From an uncultured bacterium (lineage in GTDB: Bacteria; Spirochaetota; UBA4802; JAGODF01), in assembly GCA_937921485.1 (NCBI GenBank), contig CAKZSV010000001.1, positions 1-36,109 on the forward strand: DNA of 36,109 nt, given 5' to 3'. The translations under genes were made by a program, and so were the position numbers. The notes under the pieces are model-generated. The model made no database searches and was not told the origin of the DNA. It worked only from the letters and a program-made list of their open reading frames with translations. This document shows positions 1 to 7,891 of the stretch, piece by piece (within the stretch, counting starts at the first letter, position 1; every line of letters starts with the position of its first letter).

Positions 1-1
1 A

Positions 2-106
2 AACTGTGCATGTTACGATAAATGTATAGAAGAAGCGACGGTGTTTCACATCTGGTGGGGATTACCCGGCGATCCGGCACTATTAGCCGCAGAGTTTGCG
101 CGTTAA
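2..106 (+). CDS. C-terminal end of an unidentified protein (partial)
   Basis: An open frame enters from the left edge and stops at TAA 104-106, giving about 34 residues. It contains three closely spaced cysteines near the edge (C-x-C-x3-C pattern) and a tryptophan pair. It is the only plausible coding frame here and runs convergently to the copper ATPase. Too little is visible to name a family, and it could be chance reading. Confidence 0.35.
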   Translation, partial: NCACYDKCIEEATVFHIWWGLPGDPALLAAEFAR

Positions 107-180
107 CATAATTCAAAATATCCCAAAATCTACAACCGGCATCTTCCCGGAAGGGATATCTATTTTATTACCCGATTATT

Positions 181-2391
181 TCAAGAATTCGGTGCATTAT
201 TTCTCCGCGGTGAATATCTCGTAAGCCCCAGCGATAGCGTCACCACCGTCACCGAGCTTAGCGCCATCGCCAATCCTGCAAGTTCCGGTTTGAGCGTAAT
301 TCCCCATACGGGATACAGTGCCCCCGCGGCAACAGGGATTAAAAGGATGTTATAGGCAAATGCCCAGAAAATATTTTGTCGAATTCGCCGCGCTGTTTTT
401 TTGCCGAGCATAAGTGCTGAAGGAACATCGCGAAGATCGTTTGTGAGCACAACCGCCGATCCTGCTTCAAGCGCTATATCCGTCGCAGTAGCAAGCGCGA
501 TGCCGATATCTGCCACGGCAAGCGCAGGTGCATCGTTGATGCCATCGCCCACAAAGGCGACTTGCGAGCCATCGTTTTGCAATGCGCGAATTTTTTCCGC
601 CTTCTCCTCCGGCAAAACCTCCGCGATGGCTTCATCAATACCCAGCGATGCGGCTACCGATTGTGCCGCACGGCGATTGTCTCCCGTAATCATCATCACC
701 GAAAGGCCCATGTTTTTTAATAGCGCAACGGCTTCCCGGGCATGAACTCGCAGGGTATCGGAAATTTCGAAAAGTCCTATGCTGCGTGTATCCTTGCCCA
801 CAAAAATTGCGGTGTGGCCGATGGATTCAAGTGCTTCCGCTTTTTGCATGAGCATATCAGTGATAGCGTAGCCGCGCTTGCGCAGAAAGCGCATGCTGCC
901 AGCACATACTTCATGATCGCTCAACGTGGAAAATACGCCCATGCCGCTTTCGGCTGAAACACTTTGAAATGCGAGAGGTGCAATATAACGTGATGATGCG
1001 AACTGGACGATTGCGCGCGCAATGGGGTGTGATGCATGGCTTTCAAGCCCCGCGGCAAGTGCAATCATCTCGTATTCAGGGAAATCCTCGGTATGGACGT
1101 GTATCACTCCGGGTGCGCCTGTGGTAAGCGTACCGGTTTTATCGAACACCACGGTGGTAATTTTCTCTGAAAGTTCAAGCGCTTCGCTGTGCTTTATAAG
1201 GATGCCGAGTGTTGCGCCTCGTCCAATACCGGCGGTTACTGCAGTGGGTGTGGCAAGGCCGAGCGCACAGGGGCAGGCAATGACGAGGACCGAAATGAGG
1301 CGGGCAATCGCAAAGGATGCGGATGCATTTAGTACGAAGAACCATATTGCAAAAACAGCAATGGCAATAATGAGAATTACCGGAATGAAATATCCCACCA
1401 CACGATCGGCCAGTTTCTGGAGCGCAGGCTTTGACCCCTGTGCCTCTTCGACAATGCGGATAATCCTCTGTAACACCGTGTCGTTGCCCGTGCGTTCCGC
1501 TTTCATGGTGAACGAGCCATCGAGGTTGATGCAGCCGCCGGTGATGGCATCGCCCGGTCCACGGAATACCGGCAGTGGCTCACCGGTGAGCATGGATTGG
1601 TCGATGGAACTCTCACCGGAGACGATGCTTCCGTCGGCAGGAATTGCTTCGCCGGGTTTGACGAGCAGCATATCGCCTGCGCGGATTTCCTCACAGGAAA
1701 TGTCGATGATAGTATCGCCGTTTACTCGATGTGCAATAACCGGCTGAAGCTTCATGAGGTTGCGTATTGCATCTGACGTTTTGCCGCGCGCCCGTGCTTC
1801 TAAAAACCTGCCGAGCATGAGAAAAGAGGATAAAAACAGGGCGGTTTCATAATACATAAACTCATGCGGGAGAATGCCGAAGGTGCCCAGAACACTTGAA
1901 AAGTAGGAAATGCCAATGCCCATGGCATACATCACATCCATGGTGAGGACGGCGTTTTTTACCGCGCGGAATGCGGCGGAGAAAATCGGATACGAGATGA
2001 AAAGAAACACCGGCGTGGTGAGCGCAAAAAGGATATACTGCAGCGGAAAGGCAGCCGGCAGTGGCAGATACATAAGCGCCATGGCAATGGTGCCGGATGC
2101 AAGTCCGATGGAAAAACGCAGTTTTTTCCGGAAAAGATCATGTGTGGTGAGTTCATCATCTCTGCCGGCATTGCCCGATGTACCCGCATAGCGGTATCCC
2201 GCTTGTTCAATGGCTTTTTGGATTGTTTGTTCCGATACGAGTGATGTATCCAGAAGAATTTCAGCCCGGCCAGAGGAAAAATCGACAGTTGAAGAATAAA
2301 TCCCATCAATCTTCGACAGCGCCTGCTCAACTGCGCGCGAGCACATCACGCAGCTCATTCCGGCTATTTTAACGGCAATGGTGCTTTTCAT
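181..2391 (-). CDS. copA: Cu+-exporting P1B-type ATPase
   Basis: A 736-residue P-type ATPase that pumps monovalent copper out of the cytoplasm across the inner membrane. In order: an N-terminal heavy-metal-associated domain with the GMSCxxC metal site (residues 11-17), paired membrane helices, the actuator TGE motif (about 269), the CPC transport site in the sixth helix (373-375), the phosphorylated aspartate in DKTGTLT (D417), the HP motif typical of P1B pumps, and GDGIND (about 614-619). The last helices carry the YN and MxxSS signatures of the Cu+ subgroup. The ATG at 2391 is chosen because AGGAAG lies nine bases upstream; an extension to 2421 has no such site. The start lies inside the 3' end of the M28 peptidase gene, so the two are probably co-transcribed and translationally coupled. 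Length is normal for a one-HMA CopA. Confidence 0.95.
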   Translation of the reverse strand: MKSTIAVKIAGMSCVMCSRAVEQALSKIDGIYSSTVDFSSGRAEILLDTSLVSEQTIQKAIEQAGYRYAGTSGNAGRDDELTTHDLFRKKLRFSIGLASGTIAMALMYLPLPAAFPLQYILFALTTPVFLFISYPIFSAAFRAVKNAVLTMDVMYAMGIGISYFSSVLGTFGILPHEFMYYETALFLSSFLMLGRFLEARARGKTSDAIRNLMKLQPVIAHRVNGDTIIDISCEEIRAGDMLLVKPGEAIPADGSIVSGESSIDQSMLTGEPLPVFRGPGDAITGGCINLDGSFTMKAERTGNDTVLQRIIRIVEEAQGSKPALQKLADRVVGYFIPVILIIAIAVFAIWFFVLNASASFAIARLISVLVIACPCALGLATPTAVTAGIGRGATLGILIKHSEALELSEKITTVVFDKTGTLTTGAPGVIHVHTEDFPEYEMIALAAGLESHASHPIARAIVQFASSRYIAPLAFQSVSAESGMGVFSTLSDHEVCAGSMRFLRKRGYAITDMLMQKAEALESIGHTAIFVGKDTRSIGLFEISDTLRVHAREAVALLKNMGLSVMMITGDNRRAAQSVAASLGIDEAIAEVLPEEKAEKIRALQNDGSQVAFVGDGINDAPALAVADIGIALATATDIALEAGSAVVLTNDLRDVPSALMLGKKTARRIRQNIFWAFAYNILLIPVAAGALYPVWGITLKPELAGLAMALSSVTVVTLSLGLTRYSPRRNNAPNS

Positions 2392-3367
2392 TCGGCAGCA
2401 CTTCCTGGTTTGCGATATCAAGCAGCGTCAAATACGCGTACCAGATATTATAGCTCAGGAAGCGGAAATTTAAAGTGTCAATGGTGTCGTTTTCGGTGTG
2501 GTAATTGGTGTTGCGGAAAAAAGCAGTATCGGTGAGCATAATGCTTTTATAGCCGCATTTATTGAATGAATAGTGATCCGAAAGGCTTATCCCCGGCACT
2601 GATGAGGGGCCGATCATCTCGTAGATTTTTCTTTTCCCGGCAAATTTATTCCATGTGTGTTTCCATAGGTAGGCGAATTCGGAAGAAGACGGCAGAGATA
2701 CCACGGCAAGATAGTTTCCGAAAGCCGGATAGAACTTTTTCATGTCCTCAAGCGGATAATTCTGCTTCGCATGCCTTCCTGCAAAACCGAGCATTTCAAG
2801 GCAGATCATGAAATCAATAGGCTCTTTGCATTTTTCGCATGATTTTGCATAATACATGCTTCCCATTGCGTCGCTTGAAAAAAACGGCGGTTCTTCGAGG
2901 GTGAAGGCCACAAAGCGCACGGTACGGAGGGGTGTATGTTTTGAAAAAAGGCGGTATATTTCGAGCAATCCTGCCACAGCAGTTGCATTATCGTCCGCAC
3001 CGGGTGTTCCCTCAACAGTGTCATAATGCGCGCCTATGACAATAATGCGCTCCGGTTTTTTCGTTCCTCGAATTTCAGCGATGAGATTGCTCACTTTTTT
3101 TGATTGCACCACATAATCCTGCGATCTGACCGAAGCGCCTAAGGACTGAAACCGAGAAGCGATGTATTGTTGAGTTCGAAGAAGGTTTTCGTACTTTGCA
3201 AGCGGCCTTTCGCCGATTGCCACGGAGAGATTGTGGATAATTTCTCTGGAGTTATGTAGAATTATCTTCCTCTCTTGCCTTTCCTGGAAATACTTTTGTA
3301 AATTCATAGAGCGCCGTACGATGATTGAAATTAGGGCGATTTGTAAAACGGCATAAAAAAAATACAA
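2369..3367 (-). CDS. M28-family zinc aminopeptidase
   Basis: A 332-residue M28 (aminopeptidase Y/S-like) metallopeptidase. The di-zinc ligands can be followed: H114 in GAHYDT, bridging D125 in ADDNATA, the catalytic/ligand glutamates around 158-159, E191 in CLEMLGF, and a C-terminal histidine in NYHTEND. The first 18 residues from the TTG at 3367 form a hydrophobic segment that could be a membrane anchor; a shorter form starts at ATG 3307. Neither start has a good ribosome binding site, so the start is uncertain. The gene ends 23 bases inside copA, which suggests one transcript. Substrate cannot be read from the sequence. Confidence 0.88.
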   Translation of the reverse strand: MYFFYAVLQIALISIIVRRSMNLQKYFQERQERKIILHNSREIIHNLSVAIGERPLAKYENLLRTQQYIASRFQSLGASVRSQDYVVQSKKVSNLIAEIRGTKKPERIIVIGAHYDTVEGTPGADDNATAVAGLLEIYRLFSKHTPLRTVRFVAFTLEEPPFFSSDAMGSMYYAKSCEKCKEPIDFMICLEMLGFAGRHAKQNYPLEDMKKFYPAFGNYLAVVSLPSSSEFAYLWKHTWNKFAGKRKIYEMIGPSSVPGISLSDHYSFNKCGYKSIMLTDTAFFRNTNYHTENDTIDTLNFRFLSYNIWYAYLTLLDIANQEVLPNEKHHCR

Positions 3368-3650
3368 TGAAAAAAAGAAATATCGTTGACGGAAAAATAT
3401 TTTTTATCTATGGTCGCAACATAATTGATCTTAATAAAAAAAGTTCTTTTTTTGCCGTTCATCTTTATGCGCTGTGGTTTATGGTTTCTGCAAAAAGTTT
3501 ATTATGTGCCCGCAGTATGAATGCGCAGCGATTGTGGTGGTGTGATGAATGCCTCGAAACGGAGGTTGAGGGCGTGAGTGATACTGTTTCATTGTTGCAC
3601 GCGGTGGAATGTATCACAGGGAGGTTCTTTAAAATATTTCGGGGAAACAG

Positions 3651-4565
3651 GTGTCCGGCAATATGAAAGTTAGTTTCGAAGCAGAGAAATATCGCGTAAG
3701 CAGGGGATTAAACATTTTAGCTCGGCGGATCGTTGAAGAGGAGTTCTCCCCCGAAATGGTAACCGCGCAGATCAATCAGCAGTTTAATTATATTTCAAAA
3801 AAAGAAAGAATGGGACTGATGAGAGAAGTAATAAACAGGTCGTACCGGTATGCGTGGTCGGTGCCCGAAGCACAAGGCATATTCAGGGAAGAAAATGATT
3901 GTAATGCAGTTATGCCGCTGGAGAAAATAAATCCCTTTCTGGATACAATAAAAGAATGCGTGGCGATGAAAATAGCCCGACAGGTGCTCTCTGCGCTTCA
4001 ATTGCGGTCATGCGAAATTTCTGTCAATGGTTCCTTTGGTAGTTCTTTCTATCGATATTGCCTGAGCCGCATAAAAAAAAGCAATATCATTTCGCAGATT
4101 AAAGATCTTGAGGTACTGGAAATTCATCTTAAACAGATGGGCCACCTTATTAGAAAAACAGAAATCTTTGCAAAGAATGCTTTAAAGGGTGCGCATAATG
4201 GCAATATTTCTGCGTTACATTCCGATCTCTTTCTCGCATTCTGGGAACGCGTTCAGTGGGAAGAAATCTTTCCATCTAATCCGGCCGCTTCGCGCGAACT
4301 TTCTCAGTGCAAAAGCATTCTCATCGATATCATCGCCCGGCAGAAAGGCACATTTGCGTTAAGAGAGATTGCAAATGAGTTTTTTGCTCTCACCGGCTTC
4401 AGCAAACCCGACGATATATTCATGATTTCATTTCTCGATTTCTACTTCTTCACCTGGCTTTCGCATTTCGGCATTCTTGACTACTGCCGTCCTGTTCCCG
4501 AAGTGCGCATGAAAGTTACGCCTTTTGGAAGGGAGTTCCTTGCGCATCTGCGCGAGCGGCGGTGA
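3651..4565 (+). CDS. unknown protein, about 300 residues
   Basis: A largely helical, charged, soluble-looking protein of 304 residues (GTG 3651) or 300 residues (ATG 3663). GTG 3651 follows GGGGA by five bases and ATG 3663 follows AGGTG by nine, so both are possible. No signal peptide, membrane segment or catalytic motif is visible. The last 80 residues alternate hydrophobic helices with an aromatic-rich stretch and end in a basic tail, possibly a winged-helix-like module, but I cannot assign a family. It is transcribed alone, diverging from the M28 gene and converging on the DUF4143 ATPase gene. Confidence 0.7.
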   Translation: MSGNMKVSFEAEKYRVSRGLNILARRIVEEEFSPEMVTAQINQQFNYISKKERMGLMREVINRSYRYAWSVPEAQGIFREENDCNAVMPLEKINPFLDTIKECVAMKIARQVLSALQLRSCEISVNGSFGSSFYRYCLSRIKKSNIISQIKDLEVLEIHLKQMGHLIRKTEIFAKNALKGAHNGNISALHSDLFLAFWERVQWEEIFPSNPAASRELSQCKSILIDIIARQKGTFALREIANEFFALTGFSKPDDIFMISFLDFYFFTWLSHFGILDYCRPVPEVRMKVTPFGREFLAHLRERR

Positions 4566-4591
4566 GCACAAAATTCAGTTGCCCGGTGGTC

Positions 4592-4605
4592 ACAATAATT
4601 ATTGT
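4592..4605. repeat. perfect 14-bp palindrome ACAATAATTATTGT
   Basis: The 14 bases equal their own reverse complement. They lie in the 63-base gap between two convergent stop codons. The palindrome could be a protein-binding site or a weak bidirectional stop signal; there is no T-tract to make it a normal terminator. Confidence 0.5.
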
Positions 4606-4628
4606 CGGCTGTGTCGTAAAAATCGCTT

Positions 4629-5822
4629 TTACATCATCCACCAGGGAATTACCGGGAAAGGGGTATTTTGATACAATAATTCCCCATTGTACAGAACGTA
4701 CCCTTTTTTCGCCTCGCTGAAATTGCAAAAATGCTTTATGGTGCTGAAAAAATCTTCATGATAGGTTTTCGCTGCTTTTATTTCAATCGGAAGGAGCTTA
4801 TTTCCTGATTCCAATAAAATGTCGATTTCATTTCCAGTTCTATCGCGCCAGAAAAAAAGTTGAGGAGAGGTTCCCGTGTGTGCGATTCTTTTATATAGTT
4901 CGGAAACTATAAAAGTTTCGAAAATATTACCATAGAGAGGATGGGAAGTGAGGTTGTTGGCAGAGCGAAGCGATAATAGAAAACAGAGCAGTCCGGTATC
5001 GGAAAAATACAATTTTGGAGTTTTTATGAGCCTCTTCCTGTAATTTTTATAGTAAGGTGGTATGAAAAAAATAATACCACTCGTTTCAAGAAGGGAGAAC
5101 CATTTTTTTGCAGTTGGCTGAGATATTCCAACCGTGTTTGAAATCGCAGCAAAATTGACAAGCTGTCCTGAAAAGGAAGCCGCTGTCTTTAGGAATATTT
5201 CAAAAAGGCTTAGATTTTCAATATTGGAAATCAGGCGGATATCGCGTTCAATGTAGGTGGCAACATAGTTTTCAAGCCACTTCGTCGCATCTAAATTTTT
5301 ATCATGAATTCGAGGATACATTCCTTGAAAAATCAATTCTATGGTTTTTGCGGAAATGTTTTTAAGCTTATGATTTTTTAATGTAATAATTGATTCGGTG
5401 CTTTCATCAAATTCTTTGAATATCAGTTCGTTGACAGTCAAAGGATAGAGTTTAAAAAGAATAATCCTTCCTGCAAGTGATTGGGTAATCTTTTCGAGCA
5501 GAAGAAACTGCTGTGAACCGGTGAGCACATATTGGGCCGGTGAATCATTGGTATCGACCAATTCCTGCAGATAGGAAAAAATTTCAGGTGCCCGCTGTGC
5601 TTCGTCGATGATAAGTGGCGGGCAATAATCTGAAAAAAAACCTCTCGGGTCTCGGGTTGCATACTGCCGCAGGTCAATATTTTCGAGGGATACGTACGCA
5701 TAATCATTGAAGAGTTTTCGTGCAAGCGTGGTTTTACCGCTCTGTCGCGGACCGACAATGCCTATCACAGGATATTCTTTTTTATAGCGCGCAATGGGTA
5801 ATGAGAGATTACGAAGTATCAT
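4629..5822 (-). CDS. AAA ATPase with C-terminal DUF4143 domain
   Basis: A 397-residue protein of the AAA_14-DUF4143 family. Walker A is GPRQSGKT (24-31), Walker B is LIIDEA (70-75), and a sensor-like TGSQ follows. A winged-helix-like section precedes the DUF4143 part, which holds an E-x-D...ExK arrangement near residues 330-352 that resembles a PD-(D/E)XK nuclease core; whether it cuts DNA is not known for this family. The ATG at 5822 sits exactly at the predicted transcription start of a strong promoter, so the mRNA should be leaderless. A clear paralogue lies at 8205-9392, sharing among others the ATYIERD and PPYYKN segments. These genes are often single accessory genes with no settled function. 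Confidence 0.9.
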   Translation of the reverse strand: MILRNLSLPIARYKKEYPVIGIVGPRQSGKTTLARKLFNDYAYVSLENIDLRQYATRDPRGFFSDYCPPLIIDEAQRAPEIFSYLQELVDTNDSPAQYVLTGSQQFLLLEKITQSLAGRIILFKLYPLTVNELIFKEFDESTESIITLKNHKLKNISAKTIELIFQGMYPRIHDKNLDATKWLENYVATYIERDIRLISNIENLSLFEIFLKTAASFSGQLVNFAAISNTVGISQPTAKKWFSLLETSGIIFFIPPYYKNYRKRLIKTPKLYFSDTGLLCFLLSLRSANNLTSHPLYGNIFETFIVSELYKRIAHTGTSPQLFFWRDRTGNEIDILLESGNKLLPIEIKAAKTYHEDFFSTIKHFCNFSEAKKGYVLYNGELLYQNTPFPVIPWWMM

Positions 5823-5828
5823 CAGGCT

Positions 5829-5857
5829 AATATAAAATCAGAATTTAGATTTGTCAA
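5829..5857 (-). promoter_or_regulatory. sigma70-type promoter of the DUF4143 ATPase, leaderless
   Basis: On the minus strand TTGACA (5857-5852) is followed by 17 bases and TATATT (5834-5829). Seven bases after the -10 box comes position 5822, the A of the start codon. No ribosome binding site precedes that ATG. Confidence 0.75.
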
Positions 5858-5881
5858 TAGAATTTTAATAGGTGTTACGGA

Positions 5882-6652
5882 TTAAATTGATACTGCTTTT
5901 CGATATTCAGGTACGATTATGTGAATTTGCGGTATGTGTGGTATCGTGGTTGTGAGAAGGGGGCTGATATCCACCTGTGAGGATATTGGCGGAAATGTAT
6001 CATCGAAATGGTGTAAACAGACCGCTTTCGGTTGAAATTTTTGAATAAATTTCATCGCGTGCTCCTTTAGATCAGAACGGCCCTGGTAGGGAATGGTAAG
6101 CAATGACGGGCGGCATGGATACTCCTCGGTAGTATCGTATGCCAGGCTTCCAAAATGCAGGATATTTGTTTTTTTATGGATGATTTCGAAGGCAAACACC
6201 TCGCCCATCGGCATTGAGCAATGAGCAGGAATAATAGTTTTTAAATTTTTAAATTTGGAGATCATGCGCGGATTAAAGATTGTCTGCAAAATGAGCCGCA
6301 CATCAAACTGAATGTGCCGGCTTTTATACACCTGAATGGCAAGCGGGCCGATTTTGAATGCATCGCTGTGAGCGATTGAGTGGATATTTTTTGGTGGAAT
6401 GCCCAGTTTCTGTAATGTTGTGCTAACCGTTGGTCCGCAATAAATCTCACATCGATTGTACCGCATAATTTCCGGCAGATGCATAATGTGGTCGAAATGC
6501 CCGTGAGTGATGAAGATGGCAGAAACGCCAATAAAATCTTCGATATTTGCAGCATGTATTGCCGGATTAAATGAAAAAAACGGATCGAATAGAATGGCAG
6601 TTTTGCCCTGCGTGATTTTAATTGATGCCGTGCCGTACCATGTGATATTCAT
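5882..6652 (-). CDS. metallo-beta-lactamase-fold hydrolase
   Basis: A 256-residue metallo-beta-lactamase-superfamily protein of the UPF0173/UlaG-like type. The zinc-binding HxHxDH motif is intact (H50, H52, D54, H55, in THGHFDHI); a later AHC (around 143) and the C-terminal HHFDD are candidate further ligands. The N-terminus NITWYGTASIKI is typical of the beta-lactamase_2 family. There is no signal peptide, so it is cytoplasmic. Substrate is unknown. The bases before the ATG (6652) are pyrimidine-rich, the opposite of a ribosome binding site, and a promoter is placed so that transcription should begin at the ATG. It lies 59 bases upstream of the DUF4143 gene, which has its own promoter. Confidence 0.88.
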   Translation of the reverse strand: MNITWYGTASIKITQGKTAILFDPFFSFNPAIHAANIEDFIGVSAIFITHGHFDHIMHLPEIMRYNRCEIYCGPTVSTTLQKLGIPPKNIHSIAHSDAFKIGPLAIQVYKSRHIQFDVRLILQTIFNPRMISKFKNLKTIIPAHCSMPMGEVFAFEIIHKKTNILHFGSLAYDTTEEYPCRPSLLTIPYQGRSDLKEHAMKFIQKFQPKAVCLHHFDDTFPPISSQVDISPLLTTTIPHIPQIHIIVPEYRKAVSI

Positions 6653-6658
6653 GGAGGA

Positions 6659-6687
6659 AGCATATCATACATATCTTGTTTCGTCAA
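6659..6687 (-). promoter_or_regulatory. sigma70-type promoter of the MBL-fold gene, leaderless
   Basis: On the minus strand TTGACG (6687-6682), a 17-base spacer and TATGCT (6664-6659) put +1 at 6652, the A of the ATG. The geometry is identical to the promoter at 5829-5857. Confidence 0.6.
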
Positions 6688-6716
6688 GGCAACAAATTGC
6701 GATGCTGTAGAGGTAA

Positions 6717-6986
6717 TCATTTTACACGCATGATCATCTGGATGCCCTGCTCTTTCAGAATGGCCTCCATCTGGGAGCGTTCCACGATAGTGAAGAGGCT
6801 GGTAGGTTAAATGCGGTTGATCAGGATATCCGTTGCTGCCTTCGCCAGTGTCTCCGGACAGTTGTTGGCACGGAGGTCAATCACAGCGGCGGTGTTACGG
6901 GTTTGGGCGTTGGAGTGGTGTTTTAACATTATAACCATTGCGATAACCAGAACCGCAATAAGCAGTTTCATTATTGCTCGATTCAT
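6717..6986 (-). pseudogene. CsgG/LpoB-like lipoprotein-type gene, broken
   Basis: The frame starts at ATG 6986, preceded by AAGGTG at a good distance, with a hydrophobic signal-like N-terminus. It then reads AVIDLRANN...ETLAKAATDILINRI, hits TAA at 6807-6809, and continues in the same frame as TSLFTIVERSQMEAILKEQGIQ to a stop at 6717-6719. Both parts match the consecutive segments seen at the start of CsgG/LpoB-type proteins (a VAVLDL strand, then TVVERxQLxxILKEQ). One in-frame nonsense codon therefore splits the gene. The C-terminal two-thirds of the usual domain is also missing. Seen directly: the frame and stop. Inferred: the family. Confidence 0.65.
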
Positions 6987-7026
6987 CGGATACACCTTTT
7001 CGTTTATTCCATTGTGCTCAGTATTT

Positions 7027-7106
7027 AGTTATACCTCGATTGTGCAATTTGATTTATCAAAGATTATTGATAGCCACACAAAACTGTGCACAATTGAGGT
7101 ATAACT
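7027..7106. repeat. 80-bp element with 20-bp inverted repeats
   Basis: Arm 7027-7046 and arm 7087-7106 are inverted copies with a single difference that would still pair as G-U in RNA. Between them a second stem, TATCAA...TTGATA, is centred near 7063. There is no open frame inside. It could be a miniature transposable element or a strong RNA hairpin. It lies 5' of the broken CsgG-like gene. Confidence 0.6.
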
Positions 7107-7137
7107 TCATTTTTGTCATAAATCCATCTATTGCATC

Positions 7138-7269
7138 CTATTTAAAACTGAAGTAGGTATTCACTGCCGCAGGACAGTCCTTTTTAAGATTATAGACGTC
7201 TTTAACGACATAACGGGTGACTTTCGGCAATTCGTAATCTTTATAGGCACATCTAAAAACCGCTTTCAT
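7138..7269 (-). pseudogene. 43-codon 3' gene fragment opening inside a repeat
   Basis: A frame from ATG 7269 to TAG 7138-7140 encodes 43 residues, with a natural-looking C-terminal part (YELPKVTRYVVKDVY, then KKDCPAAVNTYF). The first ten or so codons lie within repeat copy A, whose boundary is at 7245. I read this as the tail of an older gene whose 5' part was replaced by the repeat. It is not matched to a family. It could also be a very small expressed ORF, because AAGG precedes the ATG, although too closely. Confidence 0.4.
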
Positions 7270-7360
7270 CCTTAAAATAAATTAGCATCAAAAAAAGCGG
7301 TTTTTACTGTATTGTGCCCACAAGGGAACATCCTTATACATGGTTTTTAGAAGTTCCCTT
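7245..7360 (+). repeat. two-hairpin intergenic repeat, copy A
   Basis: This 116-bp copy belongs to a family also found at 15626-15740 (inverted) and 23799-23913. The first module is closed by GGCAC/GTGCC and has a long inner stem of AAAAACCGCTTT with AAGCGGTTTTT. The second is closed by AAGGGAAC/GTTCCCTT. Both modules end in a shared GTTTTTAGA-GT-CCC type sequence when read outward. Copy A is the most diverged: it has extra bases in the first loop and a mismatch in the stem. Confidence 0.85.
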
Positions 7361-7493
7361 ATGAAACAAGTGCCCGGCATGTCCAGGCTCTTCAATGACC
7401 TATTTAACAGGCATAGATACTCGTAATTAGTATTGAAAAATATCGTTATAATCGTCGCTGTTTGCTGCTATTTTATCGAATTCATAGTTATTC

Positions 7494-7730
7494 TTACAAA
7501 TCTATTCGCTCTCCGGCTATAGCGAGCGATTCCCTTAGCATCACCATGGATGGGTGGCTTGCCAGCGGCTCTATTGTTGGATCAAAAATTCTTCTGCGAA
7601 CCATGGAACTAATTAAGGGACGTGTGTCATTCCTGTGAACAGCTGAAAGCGCTTCCTGCTCGTGTTCCGCGTCAACAATGTACACTCTTTCGTGAAATTC
7701 AAGCTCCCGTGTAGTAATAATAAACCTCAT
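7494..7730 (-). CDS. small unknown protein, 78 residues
   Basis: ATG 7730 is preceded by AAAGGAG seven bases upstream, a strong ribosome binding site, so this small frame is probably real. The product is acidic at first and then arginine-rich, with no membrane segment. The N-terminal strand pattern (RFIITTRELEF...VYIVDAEHEQEAL) faintly recalls DpnD/PcfM-type small proteins, but not enough to assign it. A short hairpin, GCGGT...ACCGC (7756-7773), lies in the leader and could influence its translation. Its neighbours are remnants and repeats, so it may be accessory. Confidence 0.6.
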   Translation of the reverse strand: MRFIITTRELEFHERVYIVDAEHEQEALSAVHRNDTRPLISSMVRRRIFDPTIEPLASHPSMVMLRESLAIAGERIDL

Positions 7731-7891
7731 GATTATCTCCTTTTTCCTGTTGCTGGCGGTATAGCATCACCGCTTTGATACTGTATAAAATGGCACAATT
7801 TTACGATAATGAAAAGCATGGTCATGCACGCACGAGCCGTCTGATGGGAGGTGCGTGTTATTTTTCTGCGATTTTTTTCGTTTTTATCTAA

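Noticed and set aside
1..10. AAACTGTGCA at the left edge is identical to 7081-7090.
   Set aside because: Ten bases shared only; the match stops at once and does not extend into the 7027-7106 element.
3325..3666. A 113-codon plus-strand frame upstream of the unknown 304-residue gene, with a TTGACG...TATGGT promoter-like pair at 3386-3414.
   Set aside because: No ribosome binding site, unnatural composition, and it overlaps the better supported gene start. The -10 box has only four matches. The 283 bases between 3368 and 3650 hold nothing else I can support.
7361..7426. A 21-codon frame starting right after repeat A.
   Set aside because: Too short, no ribosome binding site and no recognisable sequence.
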